Positions 16,799 to 25,827 of a stretch of 64,000 nucleotides of DNA are shown here, one piece after another (the first letter of the stretch is position 1; each line of letters starts with the position of its first letter). Position numbers and translations under genes: made by a program. The stretch is taken from the NCBI GenBank assembly GCA_900066355.1, contig FMEL01000009.1, positions 1-64,000 on the forward strand. The letters run 5' to 3'. This DNA is from an uncultured Ruminococcus sp. GTDB taxonomy: Bacteria > Bacillota > Clostridia > Lachnospirales > Lachnospiraceae. Below the pieces are notes generated by a model that ran no database searches, had not been told where the DNA came from, and worked only from the letters and a program-made list of their open reading frames with translations.

Positions 16799-18717
16799 GC
16801 TATTTTTTCTCCTTTCACTTTTTGCCGATTTGATTTGCTTGTGGCGTTCTGTTCAACACACACATTGCTATCAGAACTTTTTTCTTCTGCTATACGCTCA
16901 TGCTCCGCAAATTCTTTTGATTTCTCACGAATCTTTTTCATATACTTACGATTGGATTCTCGTTTTCTGCGAAGTCGTTCCGCCTCTTTTTCAGCAGCAA
17001 TCCTTTCTTCCTCTGTTGGTTCATGCTGCTCCACAGGTACTTGAAATTGCCCGACATAGTTAAGATATATCTCCACCTCTGTGGTGCGGTCTGCACCTTT
17101 TCCTTGTGGCTCGTGAACCAGAATTTTGTCGATAAATTCATTTATCATGGCAGGAGTAAGTTCTGTAATGTTCTCATACTTTTTAACCAGCTTTAGAAAA
17201 CGCTCCACATTATTTTGACCGCCTATAATTCGTTGCATATCAGCGGTGTCAGTCTCAATAATCTTGTTTAGCTCGTTCTGCTCATTTTCATAATCAGTAA
17301 GCATACTCTGAAAAAGCCTGTCCGATAATCTTCCAATCACATTATCCTCATAGATTTTCCTGATAAGCATATCCAATTCGTGAAGTCGCTTCTGATTTCT
17401 TTCAATGCGTTTTTTTACAGTTTCAGAAACAGCAATATCTTTCATCGCCGATTCTTCTTGCAAAGAATAGACAAACTCCTGCTCATTCAAAGAAACATAA
17501 TGGCAAGTTTCCTGTATGGTTTTTAGAATGATGCTTTTAAGTGCTTTTGTTGAAATATGGTGGCAAGTACAATGCCGGTCATATTTCTGACGCCCAAGAT
17601 TATATGTGGAACATTCATAACAATCTGCCGGATTGGAATAACTTGTCCTTTTTTCTCCTTTAGCAGTATAATATATTCTTTCTCGCCCTTTTCGTTCCCT
17701 GTGATTATACATTGGCGCACCACAGTCAGCACAGTAAATCTTTCCGGTCAGAACATTAGGCTCGCCCATAGGATCTGCTTTTCTTACATTCTGTCTTAAC
17801 TTTTGAGCAAGCAGCCATGTTTCTTCATCGACAATAGGCTCTTGTGTATCATCAAAAACCACCCAATCTTCCTTATTTGCCCTTTTCACTTTTTTGTCCT
17901 TATAGGAATTTTTGAATGTCCTGAAGTTGACAGTCTTTCCGATATACTCTGGTCGGGCAATCAGAGTAGTAACCTGATTTCCTCGCCACATATACGGATT
18001 TTCTTTGTCATAGTTGCTTGCATGATTTCCAAGTCCCTTTTTCCCAAGATAATAAGAGGGTCTTTCAATTTTTTCTTCTGAAAGTTCTCTTGCTATCTGA
18101 TAAGGTCCTTTTCCCTCAATAGTCATACGATAAATTCTGCGGACTACTTCAGCAGCTTCTTCATCAATAATCCAATGGTCGGGGTTTTCGGGGTCTTTCA
18201 AATAGCCGTATGGTGGGATATTACTTGTATGCGCATTGCCGGAAGAACCTCTGGATTTCAGTACAGCTTTAATTTTCTTACTTGTGTCCCTGACAAGCCA
18301 CTCATTCATGATATTCAGAAAAGGGGCAAACTCACTGGTTTCTTGACGGTCACTGTCAATACCATTATTGATTGCTATAAATCGAACTTCCTTTTCTCTA
18401 AACAGAATATCAGTGAAAAAACCTACTTGCAGATGATCTCTGCCGATTCTGGACATATCCTTGCAGATACAGGCAGTGATTTCTCCGTTTTTAACGCCTT
18501 CAACAAGTTTATTCCATGAAGGTCTGTCAAAAGTCGCTCCACTCCAACCATCATCGGTAAAATGAACAAGATTCGTAAAGCCATGTTTTATAGCATAATC
18601 TTCAAGCATTTGCTTTTGATGAACGATACTATTACTCTCGCCAGCATTATCGTCATCACGAGACAGTCTTTCATACAGAGCAGTAATGCCATTGCTTCTA
18701 TCTTTTTTTCTTCTCAT
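16795..18717 (-). CDS. Large serine recombinase of IME-A
   Basis: This 640-residue enzyme is predicted to integrate and excise IME-A at topB. The resolvase domain begins ITALYERLSRDDD with the nucleophile Ser at residue 19; KDMSRIGRDHLQVGFF lies near 85. The recombinase domain has AEVVRRIYRM, a zinc ribbon (YCADCGAPM..CYEC..CTCHH) and a C-terminal coiled coil with DUF4368-like sequence (ITELTPAMINEFIDKILVHEP). The start codon is about 60 bases from the right boundary, so its promoter may lie in or across the attachment site and change on integration. Confidence 0.9.
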   Translation of the reverse strand: MRRKKDRSNGITALYERLSRDDDNAGESNSIVHQKQMLEDYAIKHGFTNLVHFTDDGWSGATFDRPSWNKLVEGVKNGEITACICKDMSRIGRDHLQVGFFTDILFREKEVRFIAINNGIDSDRQETSEFAPFLNIMNEWLVRDTSKKIKAVLKSRGSSGNAHTSNIPPYGYLKDPENPDHWIIDEEAAEVVRRIYRMTIEGKGPYQIARELSEEKIERPSYYLGKKGLGNHASNYDKENPYMWRGNQVTTLIARPEYIGKTVNFRTFKNSYKDKKVKRANKEDWVVFDDTQEPIVDEETWLLAQKLRQNVRKADPMGEPNVLTGKIYCADCGAPMYNHRERKGRERIYYTAKGEKRTSYSNPADCYECSTYNLGRQKYDRHCTCHHISTKALKSIILKTIQETCHYVSLNEQEFVYSLQEESAMKDIAVSETVKKRIERNQKRLHELDMLIRKIYEDNVIGRLSDRLFQSMLTDYENEQNELNKIIETDTADMQRIIGGQNNVERFLKLVKKYENITELTPAMINEFIDKILVHEPQGKGADRTTEVEIYLNYVGQFQVPVEQHEPTEEERIAAEKEAERLRRKRESNRKYMKKIREKSKEFAEHERIAEEKSSDSNVCVEQNATSKSNRQKVKGEKIA

Positions 18718-20201
18718 GCTGAACTCCTTTCTTCAATTCCTATCCACTCCTTACGCTCACAAAATATCACATCATTGAATGGTTTTGGCAGGGAAGTAAA
18801 ATGCACTGTCTTTTCTGCCTTTACCGGAGAAAGCGTCATTCCTTCTTCATATCCATATGGAATGGAAGTTTCTTTTTCCGTTTCTTCTTCCGGCTTGGCT
18901 TTCACGCACTGGTTCTTAAAGGCATTCCCCGCCGCTTTAAATCCCATCTGCACCGGCACTTTTCCTCTGGCGGTAAAATCATGTCCCTGACATTTGACCG
19001 TAATATCCGTCTGCTCATACTGATACTCTTCCCCTGTTGCCTGCACCAGCTGCTGGCAGACCAGCATCATCAGGTTCTTTTTGTCCGCTGTCAGATCAGA
19101 GATTCCTTTTTCTACGGCTTCTTTTGTTGGAAGAATCGCATGATGGTCGGATACTTTTGCATTGTTAATCACTCTGGTGATGTTATGTCCCAGCTGTCCA
19201 TAATCCAAGAACGGAAGTAAGACTGGCATTTTCCCTACCAGTTCCTCTACGGTATCCCTCATATCCTCCGTCACGAACTGGCTGTCCGTTCTTGGATAAG
19301 TGACCAGCTTTTCTTCATATAATTCCTGCAGCATATCCAGTGTTTTCTTTGCCGTATAGCCAAAGTAACGGTTTGCTTCCCTTTGCAGACTGGTCAGATC
19401 ATAAAGTTTGGGAGGAAACGCTTTCTTTTGTTCCCTCTTTACCTGTGTAATCACTGCTTCCGAATCCATACATAAGGAAGCAAGGAGATCGGCTGCTTCC
19501 TCATTTGCAATATTTTCAGAAACTACCGTAAGCCTTCCGTCTGTCAGTGCTACTTTATAAAAGGCTTCTTTCTGAAAATGCTCAATCTTATCCTGACGTT
19601 CCGCAAGCATGGCAAGCGTTGGCGTCTGCACTCTGCCCACAACCAGACGTTTAAAATAACAGGTCGTATATGCCCTAGTTCCGTTCATTCCGATCAGCCA
19701 GTCTGCCTGTGCCCTGCATACCGCAGCCATGCAGATATTCCGGTATTCCTCTGCTCCTTTCATTGTCTGAAAACCTGTCCGGATTGCCGTATCTTCCATG
19801 GAACTGATCCATAAACGCTTCACCGGTTTCCTGCATCCGGCAAGGTCATACACTCTCTGGAAGATCAGTTCCCCTTCCCTTCCTGCATCACAGCCATTTA
19901 CCAGATAGTCCACATCTGCCCGGTTCATCAGGCTTTTTAACACATCAAACTGTTTCTTTTTATCTCTGGAAACTTTCAACTTCCAGACCTGCGGGAGAAT
20001 CGGAAGGTCATCAAACTGCCATTTCTCATATTTCGGGTCATATTCCTCCGGCTGTGCATACTCTGCCAGATGCCCAAGGCACCAGCTGACAATACAGCTC
20101 TCCCCTTCTAAATATCCGTCCTCTTTTTTATAAGCTGACAGGTTTTTGGCATAACTCTGTGCCACACTTGGTTTCTCTGCGATCACTAAAAATTTTGACA
20201 T
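18714..20201 (-). CDS. topB: DNA topoisomerase III (TopB), N-terminal fragment
   Basis: The N-terminal TOPRIM domain begins FLVIAEKPSVAQSYAKNL, and GCDAGREGELIF carries the acidic metal-binding pattern near residue 95. The active-site Tyr is in VTYPRTDSQF near residue 298. Authentic sequence ends at SLPKPF (about 18777); the last 21 codons before the stop at 18714 come from IME-A. The missing C-terminal part is at 9149-9819. TopB of such ICEs is thought to act in element DNA processing during transfer. Without excision of IME-A only this truncated form can be made. Confidence 0.88.
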   Translation of the reverse strand: MSKFLVIAEKPSVAQSYAKNLSAYKKEDGYLEGESCIVSWCLGHLAEYAQPEEYDPKYEKWQFDDLPILPQVWKLKVSRDKKKQFDVLKSLMNRADVDYLVNGCDAGREGELIFQRVYDLAGCRKPVKRLWISSMEDTAIRTGFQTMKGAEEYRNICMAAVCRAQADWLIGMNGTRAYTTCYFKRLVVGRVQTPTLAMLAERQDKIEHFQKEAFYKVALTDGRLTVVSENIANEEAADLLASLCMDSEAVITQVKREQKKAFPPKLYDLTSLQREANRYFGYTAKKTLDMLQELYEEKLVTYPRTDSQFVTEDMRDTVEELVGKMPVLLPFLDYGQLGHNITRVINNAKVSDHHAILPTKEAVEKGISDLTADKKNLMMLVCQQLVQATGEEYQYEQTDITVKCQGHDFTARGKVPVQMGFKAAGNAFKNQCVKAKPEEETEKETSIPYGYEEGMTLSPVKAEKTVHFTSLPKPFNDVIFCERKEWIGIEERSSA

Positions 20202-20293
20202 ACGTTTTTCTGTCCTTTCTACTGAAAAAGGGCAGCCAAACTACTCTGGTTGCCCCCTGTCCTTATTTTGGTTGCTTCTTTGAAGATGGAAGT

Positions 20294-20974
20294 TTATTCT
20301 TCCTCATCCTCTTCTTCATTTACATACGGTCCATCAGAAAACTCCAGCTGTTCGCTTACATAGTCCTCCTCTTTGCCACGTCCATGCTTTTTATAAACGG
20401 CAATCCCTGCCACTCCAAGAATCACTGCAAGTACGATTGCTCCAAGTCCTTTTACATTCATTCCCGTCTTTTCTTCTTTCTTCACTTCGGTTTTCTCCTC
20501 TACTGCCGGGGTAGTTTCCGGTGTGGTTTCCGGAATCACTACGGTTGATTCTTCGGTTTCTTTGCTCTTTTCTGTCTCATCCAGAAATTCTGCCAGGTCA
20601 TTCTCATCGACCAGGGACATCATGTACACGTTTTCTGTATTGCTGGAACGGTCAATGACCATATAAAATGTATTTCCCTTCTTGGTCTGGATGGTAAGGA
20701 ACTGTTTCGTATCATCATTTTCCTTATCATCCACCAGCTGGGCATTTCCCGGAGTAGAAAAAGCCGAATTATCCCCTTCCCCGGTGACCCTTCCGGTATC
20801 CTCTTTCTTCTCCGTATCTTCTGTTGATTCTGTTGCCGTTTCTTCTACTACCTGTGTCGTTGTCTCCTCCGCCGGTGGGTTTGCGTTTGCATAAACCGTA
20901 GCAATGGATGTCCCGGAGATCATGGTGACTGCCATGGCAATCATAAGCAGTTTCTTTACCACTTTATTCCTCAT
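20294..20974 (-). CDS. DUF4366 membrane protein of the ICE
   Basis: This 226-residue protein has a signal peptide (VKKLLMIAMAVTMISGTSIATVYA), an acidic Thr/Glu-rich stretch, a conserved central region (TIQTKKGNTFYMVIDRSSNTENVYMM split over about residues 95-125) and a C-terminal transmembrane helix (LGAIVLAVILGVAGIAVY). It ends in an acidic tail. The family is DUF4366, always downstream of DUF4315 in Tn1549-like transfer operons. It should be an extracellular domain held by the C-terminal helix, probably part of the mating channel. The start overlaps the DUF4315 gene by 11 bases. Confidence 0.8.
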   Translation of the reverse strand: MRNKVVKKLLMIAMAVTMISGTSIATVYANANPPAEETTTQVVEETATESTEDTEKKEDTGRVTGEGDNSAFSTPGNAQLVDDKENDDTKQFLTIQTKKGNTFYMVIDRSSNTENVYMMSLVDENDLAEFLDETEKSKETEESTVVIPETTPETTPAVEEKTEVKKEEKTGMNVKGLGAIVLAVILGVAGIAVYKKHGRGKEEDYVSEQLEFSDGPYVNEEEDEEE

Positions 20975-21314
20975 CGTCTAAAACCTCTCTTTCTGTCATC
21001 TGACCAACAGGTGGTCTGTGAACTTCTTCGTTGTTTTCCTTTTTCTGCGGAGCTTTTGCATCCTCCACCGTGATACCGCCGTCCTCATCCATCTGAATCG
21101 TAACGGTTCCTTTCTGAATCCCGTCAAGCAGGACAAGCAGGCTGCGGCTGTCCAGCTTCATGGAACGGAACGACTTAACGATCTCTATATCTTCCATCTG
21201 CTGTCTCAATGTATTCTGCCGCTTCAGGTGTTCCTGTAATTCAGCGATCTTATCCTCTGTTTTCTGAATATCATTCAGAAGTTTTTTTAATTTCATGTTC
21301 ATCTGCCCTGTCAC
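20964..21314 (-). CDS. DUF4315 protein of the ICE
   Basis: This 116-residue protein starts with a Lys/Glu-rich coiled coil (KLLNDIQKTEDKIAELQEHLK) and ends in an acidic tail, matching the DUF4315 pattern. It begins 6 bases after the NlpC/P60 gene ends and overlaps the DUF4366 gene. The function is unknown; its fixed position suggests an assembly partner of the transfer apparatus. Confidence 0.78.
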   Translation of the reverse strand: MTGQMNMKLKKLLNDIQKTEDKIAELQEHLKRQNTLRQQMEDIEIVKSFRSMKLDSRSLLVLLDGIQKGTVTIQMDEDGGITVEDAKAPQKKENNEEVHRPPVGQMTEREVLDDEE

Positions 21315-21319
21315 CTCCT

Positions 21320-23791
21320 CTAATGCAGACGACCAAACGCCATAAAATGTTCCTGCCAGTAAGCACTTGCAATGCTGGTATACTGGACAGGCTTGCCACA
21401 GTGAATCATCATGTTATTGCCGACATAGATTCCCACATGGCTTGCTCCCGGTGTGTCATAGGTTCCCTGGAAGAAGATCAGATCTCCCGGTTTTGCCTCC
21501 GATGGTGATACCTGCGAACAGTGTGACCGCAGCTCATCGGCAGTACATCTTCCGACATTCCATCCATTTCCACAGTTATTGATAACCCAGCTTACAAAGC
21601 CGGAACAGTCAAAACCACTTGGGGAATAACCGCCCCATACATATGGAACACCCAGATATTTTTCTGCTTCCTGTATCATTTTTGCAAACTGTGGATCAGA
21701 TAAAGCATCTGCCGGTATGTCGTAACCAAATCCACTGCTTCCGGTGGGTATGCTGTTTAGATCAAACAGATAATCACGGTTGCCATAATATTTGTTATAC
21801 GCATCGTAGCGTTCCTGTTCTTCCTCTGTCATACGGCTCCTTAACACGGCATCCAGGCTGTGGTTTGTCATCGTCACATCCAGACGGTTCACCTCTTTTG
21901 TAGTCGTGACCTGCACTTCCTGGTTTCCATTGCTGTCTGCTATGTAGGCTTCCCATGTCTGGTGTCCATGTGCGGATGCCGCCGCATGATTGTCATAGTA
22001 AACATCGAACTGTACCCCATATCTTGCGAACGCTCCGGTATCTTCTACTACATATTCCACACCGTTCATGACTACATGGGTTCCGATCGGCACAAATGGA
22101 TTCGCCGCATCCACGGCAATCGTATGGTTTGCTGTCGGCATTGCCCCACTGGCTGTCGGTCCGCCACTCCACTGGCCACAGCAGATCGGGCAGTTACAGT
22201 ACCCACTTGTCACAACCAGTCCCAAGGACTCCCCTACCCGGACAGTCTTGGTTTCTGTAACTGTTTCTCTGGTAGAGTCTGTGGTGATTCCATACTGCTG
22301 TCGGAAGATCTCCTTAATCTCCTCTGCCACTTCATCGTAAGTGAAGCCGCCGTATTTTACCGTAAGATAAGAGATCAACTGATATGGGTTATGACCGATC
22401 TCATCAATCTGGTACCGGTATTCGTCATAATCCGGATGGGTGGATTCCATCTGATTGATCTGTGTATTCAGTGCTTCTTCCAAGGCACGGTACGCATTTT
22501 CAGCGGCATAAATATCTTCATCCGTACTGGAATAGCTGGTAGAGATGATTGCGGAAGAAGCTCCCTGCAAAGATGCCGTACAGCTGGTAAAACTGGCTGC
22601 GATCAGCACAAAGATCAGAGCAAAGACAGCTACCGTGGCAAAAATCCCCCGGTTCTGTGCCGCCACCATCTTGACGGCATCTTTCGCTTTTTCCGTAAAC
22701 TTCTGTGCGGAAGTGATCGCTGCATCCTTTACTTTTTTACTCTGTCTGGCTGCCTGATACTGCTTCTGGTAACGCTTCTTCTGAAAGAGTTTCTGCAGGG
22801 CAGATTTCTTTTTCTTCTCTGCTTCTCTTTTCACTGCGTCCTTCGCTTCATTTCCATAGGCAGTCTCAAATATCAGCCTGCTCCTTTCTGCTTCATCCAG
22901 GACGCTTTCTTTTAATCTCCGAGATTCTTCCCTTCGCCCTTTCAGCCGTTCCCGCATGTAGATGGATTTCCTTGCAAGGCTTTCCCCGACAAGCTCTGCC
23001 CGGTGTGCCCCTTCCACTGCCGCATTTTCATCCTCTTCTTCGTGCGTTTTCCAGTGTGCTGCTGTGACTGCCGCATCTTTGACTGCCGATGCCGGATTCC
23101 GGATACCGATCCCGGCACCATGTACCATGCCGTCACCCTCATCACCAAAAGACAGACGGGAAACTTTTTTCCGCTGTTCCTTCAGCACCCGTTCCCTTTT
23201 GGACTTGCCTTTGATCTCCTCGTGGAACTTATCCAGGGAATCTTCCATCACTTCGGAAGTTTCCCGGTAACGGGCAGATTCTCTTTTGGCTGCTTTTTCT
23301 TCTCTGGAAGTCTCCTTTTCCTTCCTTCTTTCCTTTGCAGCATAATCCCTGACCATCTTTTTCTTCCGAAGATCCCGGCTGTCTGCAACTGTCTCCAGAT
23401 ATGCCCGTTCCCCTCTTGGCTGTCCACGGATACTCTCTGTGCGAAAGGCAGATTTGGGATTTTCTCCATTTTCAACGGAAATATCTCCCTCTATTTCTAC
23501 CTCTTCACCCATATCTGAGTTTATATCCTGGTCGGATACATGTTCCCTGCTATATCTGGGTTTTCTGGAACTCTGCTCCGGCTGCTCCATCTCCCGTTCT
23601 TCTTTAAGCCGTTCATGTCTGCGTTTACTAAAATCCAGTTCCTCTTTCTTCTCACTGCGGGAAATCTCGGTATCCGTATCCCGTCCGGTGATCCTTTTTT
23701 CTTCCTTGTTCCGGAGGTTTTCTTCCCGCAGACCATCCCGGCTCATTTTCTGGACGGTTTTATCTCTCGCCTTATACTCATGCTCCTGCAA
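21320..23791 (-). CDS. Conjugative cell-wall hydrolase with 3D and NlpC/P60 domains (CD1108-type)
   Basis: The 823-residue protein has a highly charged cytoplasmic N-terminal region (about 1-370), one transmembrane helix (about 380-400, IFATVAVFALIFVLIAASF), a 3D/RlpA-like domain (about 535-620, SGYCNCPICCGQWSGGPTAS, then VEDTGAFARYG and FDVYYD) and a C-terminal NlpC/P60 peptidase. The catalytic Cys is in GFDCSGF near 727 and the His in SHVGIYVGN near 783. It should open the peptidoglycan for the mating channel. The long Arg/Glu/Lys-rich N-terminal region with many inserts is variable in this family. Confidence 0.88.
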   Translation of the reverse strand: MQEHEYKARDKTVQKMSRDGLREENLRNKEEKRITGRDTDTEISRSEKKEELDFSKRRHERLKEEREMEQPEQSSRKPRYSREHVSDQDINSDMGEEVEIEGDISVENGENPKSAFRTESIRGQPRGERAYLETVADSRDLRKKKMVRDYAAKERRKEKETSREEKAAKRESARYRETSEVMEDSLDKFHEEIKGKSKRERVLKEQRKKVSRLSFGDEGDGMVHGAGIGIRNPASAVKDAAVTAAHWKTHEEEDENAAVEGAHRAELVGESLARKSIYMRERLKGRREESRRLKESVLDEAERSRLIFETAYGNEAKDAVKREAEKKKKSALQKLFQKKRYQKQYQAARQSKKVKDAAITSAQKFTEKAKDAVKMVAAQNRGIFATVAVFALIFVLIAASFTSCTASLQGASSAIISTSYSSTDEDIYAAENAYRALEEALNTQINQMESTHPDYDEYRYQIDEIGHNPYQLISYLTVKYGGFTYDEVAEEIKEIFRQQYGITTDSTRETVTETKTVRVGESLGLVVTSGYCNCPICCGQWSGGPTASGAMPTANHTIAVDAANPFVPIGTHVVMNGVEYVVEDTGAFARYGVQFDVYYDNHAAASAHGHQTWEAYIADSNGNQEVQVTTTKEVNRLDVTMTNHSLDAVLRSRMTEEEQERYDAYNKYYGNRDYLFDLNSIPTGSSGFGYDIPADALSDPQFAKMIQEAEKYLGVPYVWGGYSPSGFDCSGFVSWVINNCGNGWNVGRCTADELRSHCSQVSPSEAKPGDLIFFQGTYDTPGASHVGIYVGNNMMIHCGKPVQYTSIASAYWQEHFMAFGRLH

Positions 23792-23823
23792 CTTTGACCA
23801 TCCCCTTTACTGTTTTGTACCGG

Positions 23824-24150
23824 TTATTCTGTCTTATCCTGATAGTCCTCCCATTTTTCCAACACTTCATCTGCCATCCCTGCAATGGAATCCGTCAGCT
23901 TGTCTGTCATTCGCTCACTTAAAGTCCCCCTTACAGCCAGACAAGATACAATTCCCGTAAAGTCAATCAGTTCTGCCAGATAGATAAGGTCATCCACCAT
24001 CTCATCAGCCATTACTTTTTCCTTTCTGTCCTTTTCCATTTTCAAAATCTCCTTTTCATTGTCTGCACAGATTCTTTCTGCAAATACGCAGCAAGGCTCA
24101 CCGCTGCATCTCTCCATGTTTCTGTAATCTTCCATCTTGTAATCCTCCAT
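23824..24150 (-). CDS. Small ICE protein between VirB4 and the wall hydrolase, unknown function
   Basis: This 108-residue, acidic and mostly helical protein has a Cys-rich N-terminal part (CSGEPCCVFAERIC) and a C-terminal helical stretch (MVDDLIYLAELIDFTGIVSCLAVRG). The gene lies in the transfer operon, 33 bases before the hydrolase gene. No domain is recognised. The true start could be one of several internal Met codons. Confidence 0.55.
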   Translation of the reverse strand: MEDYKMEDYRNMERCSGEPCCVFAERICADNEKEILKMEKDRKEKVMADEMVDDLIYLAELIDFTGIVSCLAVRGTLSERMTDKLTDSIAGMADEVLEKWEDYQDKTE

Positions 24151-24228
24151 GATTTCCGGGCAGAAAAATTGCCGGAAGTATCTCCCGGCTCATCCTCTAC
24201 TCTGTTTTATTTTGTTTCGTTTATTTCT

Positions 24229-25728
24229 TTAATCGTTCCGTTCTCCAATACCAAGTTTCTTCCGTTTCTCCACCTCGTCCGGCTTGGAAGTCATCAGGGC
24301 ATACAACATCAGGGAATTATCAAACTTATCCTTGAACGGGATAATGGTACTGCCATAAAAGACCAGTCCCTCACCTTCCCCGCTGTTCGTTACATAAGAA
24401 AGCTGGTGTGGGGAAATGTTGAGCTGCTTTGCAAGGATCTGTCTGTCACCGGATGCCTGATTGAGCATCAGTATAAAGTCAGAGTTTTCAAAGATGTTCT
24501 CAATCTCCCGGCTGGCTAACAGGTCTTTTACGTTCTGTGTGATACCCGTCGGGATACCACCCCATTTACGGAATCGCTTCCAGATCTCCACGCTGTATGC
24601 TGCTGTCTGCTCCTCTTTTAAGAGCAGATGGAACTCATCAATGTAATATCTGGTACTCTTATTCGCAGAACGGTTGATCGTTACCCTGTTCCACACCTGG
24701 TCCTGTACGATCAGCATCCCCAGTTTTTTCAGCTGTTTTCCCAGATCCTTAATGTCAAAACATACGATACGGTTACTCAGTTCCACGTTGGTTCTATGGT
24801 TAAACACTTTTAAGGAACCATTGACGTAAATCTCAAGTGCCGTTGCCAGACGCTGTGCTTCCTGCTCTTTCTGATTACGGAGAAGATTATATAGATCCTC
24901 TAAGATCGGCATTTTTTCCGGTACCGGGTCAGAAAGGAAATCCTGATAGACCAGCCTTACGCATCGGTCAATGACGGTCTTTTCAACCGGCTCCAGTCCG
25001 TTCTTTCCGCCTACTACCAGCTCACAAAGAGACAGGATGAAGTCCGATTTTAAGGAAAGCGGGTCATCATCGTCAGCGTAATCCAGGTTAATATCCATCG
25101 GATTGATATAATCGTGGCTGGTCGGGGAAATACGGATCACCTGTCCATGAAATGCCCGGACTAACGGATAATATTCACCTTCCGGATCACAGACGATAAT
25201 GTCATCTTTCGTCACGATAAATGCGTTTGCAATCTCTCGTTTTGCCGCAAACGACTTACCGGAACCCGGTGTACCAAGAATCAGTCCGTTCGGGTTTTTC
25301 AGCTTCTTCCTGTCTGCCATGATAAGGTTATTGGACAGGGCATTTAATCCATAATAAATAGATTCCCCAGCCATAAATAATTCCTGTGTGGTAAACGGAA
25401 CAAAAATTGCTGTGGATGTCGTTGTCAGTGCCCGTTTGATTGGCACAAAATTCATCGCAAGCGGCAGGCAGCTCATCAGTCCCGGCTCCTGCTGGTAATC
25501 CAGCCGTTTCAATGCACAATTATATTTCTGTGCGATGCCGGCAGTCTGGAACACCACATTTTCCAATTCCTGTTTGGTCGGTGCGGTATTTAAAAACAAC
25601 GCTGTCACAAGGAACATTCGCTCATTTCTGGACTGCAGATCTTCCAGAAGCCTTTTTGCTTCCCCACCGTATGTATTTAAGTCCGAAGGGATAATGTCCA
25701 TGTCATAACCTGCCCGGACCGCTTTTTT
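24229..25728 (-). CDS. virB4: VirB4 ATPase, exon 2 (C-terminal part)
   Basis: This exon resumes with the codons for KKAVRAGYDMDIIPSDLNTY directly at the predicted 3' splice site of group II intron 2. The Walker A motif is GTPGSGKSFAAK near exon residue 155 (about 595 of the spliced protein), and Walker B is YIDEFHLLL. Exon 1 (1320 bases) plus exon 2 (1500 bases) give an uninterrupted 939-residue VirB4/TraE-type ATPase, the main motor of the type IV secretion channel. The nominal ATG at 25701 is internal and not a natural start. Confidence 0.88.
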   Translation of the reverse strand, partial: KKAVRAGYDMDIIPSDLNTYGGEAKRLLEDLQSRNERMFLVTALFLNTAPTKQELENVVFQTAGIAQKYNCALKRLDYQQEPGLMSCLPLAMNFVPIKRALTTTSTAIFVPFTTQELFMAGESIYYGLNALSNNLIMADRKKLKNPNGLILGTPGSGKSFAAKREIANAFIVTKDDIIVCDPEGEYYPLVRAFHGQVIRISPTSHDYINPMDINLDYADDDDPLSLKSDFILSLCELVVGGKNGLEPVEKTVIDRCVRLVYQDFLSDPVPEKMPILEDLYNLLRNQKEQEAQRLATALEIYVNGSLKVFNHRTNVELSNRIVCFDIKDLGKQLKKLGMLIVQDQVWNRVTINRSANKSTRYYIDEFHLLLKEEQTAAYSVEIWKRFRKWGGIPTGITQNVKDLLASREIENIFENSDFILMLNQASGDRQILAKQLNISPHQLSYVTNSGEGEGLVFYGSTIIPFKDKFDNSLMLYALMTSKPDEVEKRKKLGIGERND

Positions 25729-25759
25729 GTAGGGTAGGAAAGTGACGCCTTACCATGTC

Positions 25760-25812
25760 ACCATGGCAGGTTTCCACAGTCCCCCCTCCGAACAGTGCTT
25801 GCACCTCTCGAT
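25760..25812 (-). ncRNA. Domain V and start of domain VI of group II intron 2
   Basis: On the minus strand the catalytic AGC triad lies in GAGAGCAGTGTGC, followed by a GAGA-capped stem and a 3' arm GCAAGCACTGTTC. This matches the domain V hairpin layout. Domain VI with its branch-point stem continues to the 3' splice site at 25729. Confidence 0.7.
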
Positions 25813-25827
25813 GCACACTGCTCTCCA

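Larger units (their letters stand above)
9820..18776 (-). mobile_element. IME-A: mobilizable serine-recombinase element inserted in topB
   Basis: TopB residues SLPKPF end near 18777 and SEDTLLAAMETAGN resume near 9819; TopB homologues have these segments directly adjoining. The insert encodes a TnpW-like protein, VapE ATPase, CHC2 primase protein, MOBV-like relaxase, two membrane cargo proteins, two small conserved proteins, TnpV and a large serine recombinase. The recombinase gene starts about 60 bases from the right boundary, as in Tn4451-like elements. Each boundary is accurate to a few bases. Removal of the insert rejoins topB in frame. The element has no mating-pair genes and must borrow an ICE's. 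Confidence 0.85.

Noticed and set aside
21860..22915. 351-codon plus-strand frame
   Set aside because: It is antisense to the 3D/NlpC-P60 gene, whose motifs are unambiguous. Its composition is that of a reverse-complement shadow.
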